A stretch of 64,000 nucleotides of DNA from positions 161,001-225,000 of the forward strand of contig NZ_FQWZ01000008.1 of assembly GCF_900129825.1 (NCBI RefSeq). Reading direction: 5' to 3'. Shown here piece by piece: positions 62,354 to 64,000 of the stretch; positions within the stretch are counted from its first letter, which is position 1, and each line of letters opens with the position of its first letter. Both the position numbers and the translations under genes were made by a program. The notes under the pieces were generated by a model, which was given only the letters and a program-made list of their open reading frames with translations, did no database searches and was not told where the DNA came from. The DNA comes from Hydrocarboniphaga daqingensis (GTDB taxonomy: Bacteria; Pseudomonadota; Gammaproteobacteria; Nevskiales; Nevskiaceae).

Positions 62354-63697
62354 ATGTCCACCGAAGCGTCGACTGCAAGTGTCAGCGCGAATGCCAAGCC
62401 GCTGATGCGGCTCAGTGGCGGCACGGTTGGCCAGCAGAACATGCTGCAGCTGATCCAGCTGCGGTGGCTCGCGGTGAGCGGGCAGGTGCTGACGATCCTG
62501 TTCGTCTCGCTGGTGTACCGGATCGAGCTGCCGCTGCTGCCGATGGCAGCCGTGCTGTGCTTCCTGGTTGGCCTGAATCTGTTCAGCTTGTATCGGCCGC
62601 GCCCGGGCGGCGACATCCGCAATGGGTCGCTGATGCTGGCGCTGTTGCTCGACATCTTGTCGCTGACCGCATTGCTGTACATGAGCGGGGGCGCGACCAA
62701 TCCCTTCGTATTCTTGTACCTGTTGCAGGTGACGCTGGCCGCTGTGCTGCTCGAGGCCTGGTCAACGTGGGTGCTGGTGGTCGTCACCAGCCTATGTTTC
62801 CTCGGGCTGACCCGCTTCTTCATCCCGCTCGACGTGCCCGCATCCCACCCGAGCACGCTGTTCGATCTGCATATCCTCGGCATGCTGATCTGCTTCGTGC
62901 TCGACGCGGGCTTGCTGGTCGTGTTCGTCACGCGAATCAACGCGATCCTTCGCAGGCGCGATGCACGTCTTGCCGACCTGCGCCAGCGCGCAGCCGAAGA
63001 GGACCACATCGTCCGGATGGGACTGCTGGCATCCGGTGCCGCACACGAGCTGGGCACGCCGCTGGCCACGCTGTCGGTGATTCTGGGCGATTGGAAGCGG
63101 ATGGCCGTGTTCCGTGAGCGGCCTGAGCTGCTCGATGAGATCGCCGATATGCAGGCTGAAGTGCAGCGCTGCAAGACGATCGTCACCGGCGTGCTGATGG
63201 CGGCGGGCGAGGCGAGGGGCGAATCGCTCGCGGTGACGAACATACCGGGCTTCCTCGATGAGCTGGTCCAGGAATGGCGCAGCACGCGTCCGGTCGGCAG
63301 CTTCGAATACGACTACGATCGCAAGTCGGTCGATGAGAGCTTTTTGATCGTGTCCGACTCGGCGCTCAAGCAAGTCATTCATACGGTGATGGACAACGCA
63401 TTCGAGAGCTCGCCCGAATGGGTCGGCCTGTCGGCCTGGTGTCGGGACGACGTACTCTCGCTATGTGTCCGGGATCGCGGGCCCGGATTTCGGCCGGACA
63501 TGCTGGCGCAGATCGGTAAGCCCTATAACTCGACCAAGGCGAGACCGGGAAGCGGATTGGGCTTGTTTCTGGTCGTCAACGTGGTTCGCAAACTCGGCGG
63601 CAACGTCAACGTCGAAAATGCCTTCATCGGCGGAGGCGCCATCGTGACGCTTGAACTGCCGCTGTCGTCGCTGTCGATCGAGCGCCGGCAGTCATGA
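62354..63697 (+). CDS. regB: RegB/PrrB-type redox-sensing histidine kinase
   Basis: 447 residues from ATG 62354. Six membrane helices contain the quinone-binding heptapeptide GGATNPF (residues 112-118), the GGxxNPF mark of RegB. The H-box is ASGAAHELGTPLATL with phospho-acceptor His231. Cys273 (EVQRCKTIV) matches the position of the redox-active cysteine of RegB. The ATP domain has DNAFESSPEW, GPGFRPDMLAQIGKPYNSTKA and GSGLGLFLVVNVV. It should sense the ubiquinone/ubiquinol pool and control respiration. It lies 41 nt after SURF1; its stop overlaps regA by 4 nt (ATGA). Confidence 0.93.
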   Translation: MSTEASTASVSANAKPLMRLSGGTVGQQNMLQLIQLRWLAVSGQVLTILFVSLVYRIELPLLPMAAVLCFLVGLNLFSLYRPRPGGDIRNGSLMLALLLDILSLTALLYMSGGATNPFVFLYLLQVTLAAVLLEAWSTWVLVVVTSLCFLGLTRFFIPLDVPASHPSTLFDLHILGMLICFVLDAGLLVVFVTRINAILRRRDARLADLRQRAAEEDHIVRMGLLASGAAHELGTPLATLSVILGDWKRMAVFRERPELLDEIADMQAEVQRCKTIVTGVLMAAGEARGESLAVTNIPGFLDELVQEWRSTRPVGSFEYDYDRKSVDESFLIVSDSALKQVIHTVMDNAFESSPEWVGLSAWCRDDVLSLCVRDRGPGFRPDMLAQIGKPYNSTKARPGSGLGLFLVVNVVRKLGGNVNVENAFIGGGAIVTLELPLSSLSIERRQS

Positions 63698-64000
63698 GTA
63701 CCGAAACCGAGCGCTTGTTGTTGATCGTCGAGGACGACGAGGCGTTTGCCAGGACGCTGAAGCGCTCGTTCGAGCGCCGCGACTACACCGTCGTGGTCGC
63801 CTCCAGCGCCAAGGAAGTGCAGCAGCGACTCGGCGAGCGCACACCGGCGTTTGCTGTCGTCGACTTGAAGCTTGGGGCCGAGTCCGGCCTGAGCGTCGTC
63901 AACCTGCTGCACCAGCACGACAGCCAGATGCTGATCGTCGTACTCACTGGCTTTGCCAGCATCGCCACCGCGGTTGAGGCGATCAAGCTCGGTGCCTGCA
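63694..64000 (+). CDS. regA: RegA/PrrA-type response regulator, 3' truncated by window
   Basis: 102 codons are visible. The receiver domain has LLIVEDDEAFARTL (acidic pair), the phospho-acceptor Asp57 in FAVVDLKLG, the conserved Thr in VVLTGFASIATAVEAIKLGA, and the Lys region follows. GFASIATAVEAIKLGA is a RegA/PrrA mark. The Fis-type DNA-binding domain would follow beyond the window end. It overlaps the regB stop by 4 nt, so kinase and regulator are translationally coupled. Predicted targets include respiratory genes such as this operon; that is inference from family and context. Confidence 0.9.
   Translation, partial: MSTETERLLLIVEDDEAFARTLKRSFERRDYTVVVASSAKEVQQRLGERTPAFAVVDLKLGAESGLSVVNLLHQHDSQMLIVVLTGFASIATAVEAIKLGAC

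Overview
The window is 64 kb of dense, GC-rich (mid-60s percent by eye) bacterial chromosome with about 57 protein genes, short intergenic gaps and many 4-nt start/stop overlaps. LpxH and lipoproteins show a Gram-negative. The order cvpA-purF-metZ, the alaC-hom-thrC run, divergent metE/metR, DusA plus DusC, and the DUF1302/DUF1329 envelope pair suggest a gammaproteobacterium. Nevskiales/Solimonadaceae-like or a relative is my best guess, but the lineage is inferred, not proven. I saw no rRNA, tRNA, CRISPR array, transposase, phage gene or plasmid origin.

Layout. 1-16.8 kb is mostly housekeeping: the end of htpG, an NlpC/P60 lipoprotein, a GST, trxB, a sorbosone-dehydrogenase-like protein, alaC-hom-thrC, cvpA-purF-metZ, a DoxX-like protein, a SWIB protein, a DUF455 ferritin-like protein, lpxH, two cyclophilins, dusA and a nitroreductase. 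16.8-30.1 kb is an accessory run of eleven minus-strand genes with gaps of at most about 51 nt, so probably one transcript. Read from its promoter it encodes two DsbA/HCCA-isomerase-like proteins, an MBL hydrolase, a Tat-exported formylglycine sulfatase, a PpiC-type PPIase, a HupE/UreJ protein, a DUF3604 lipoprotein, an SDR, two long GST-like proteins and an alkylsulfatase-like MBL lipoprotein. This is the best candidate for an undescribed system. My hypothesis is periplasmic processing and glutathione-linked catabolism of a sulfated or esterified lipophilic compound.

30.1-36.5 kb is an envelope module transcribed away from that run: DUF1329 protein, unknown lipoprotein, AraC-type regulator and DUF1302 outer-membrane protein. 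The 234-nt divergent region between the two blocks carries several inverted repeats. 36.5-51.7 kb is mixed: a phosphatase, a PcaD-like hydrolase, metE/metR with a textbook MetR box, dusC, a Calx-beta/5'-nucleotidase fusion, a DHA2 transporter, an SDR, a CurA-like reductase, DUF2256 with an iron-sulfur photolyase, and a DUF4142 protein.

51.7-57.2 kb holds a branched-chain 2-oxoacid dehydrogenase operon (E1alpha-E1beta-E2) with a divergent Lrp-type regulator and an MHS-type transporter. 57.3-64 kb is a respiratory operon, cyoABCD-SURF1-regB-regA. The quinol oxidase is co-transcribed with a RegB-type kinase that keeps the quinone-binding GGxxNPF heptapeptide and a redox-box cysteine. The response regulator runs off the end of the window.
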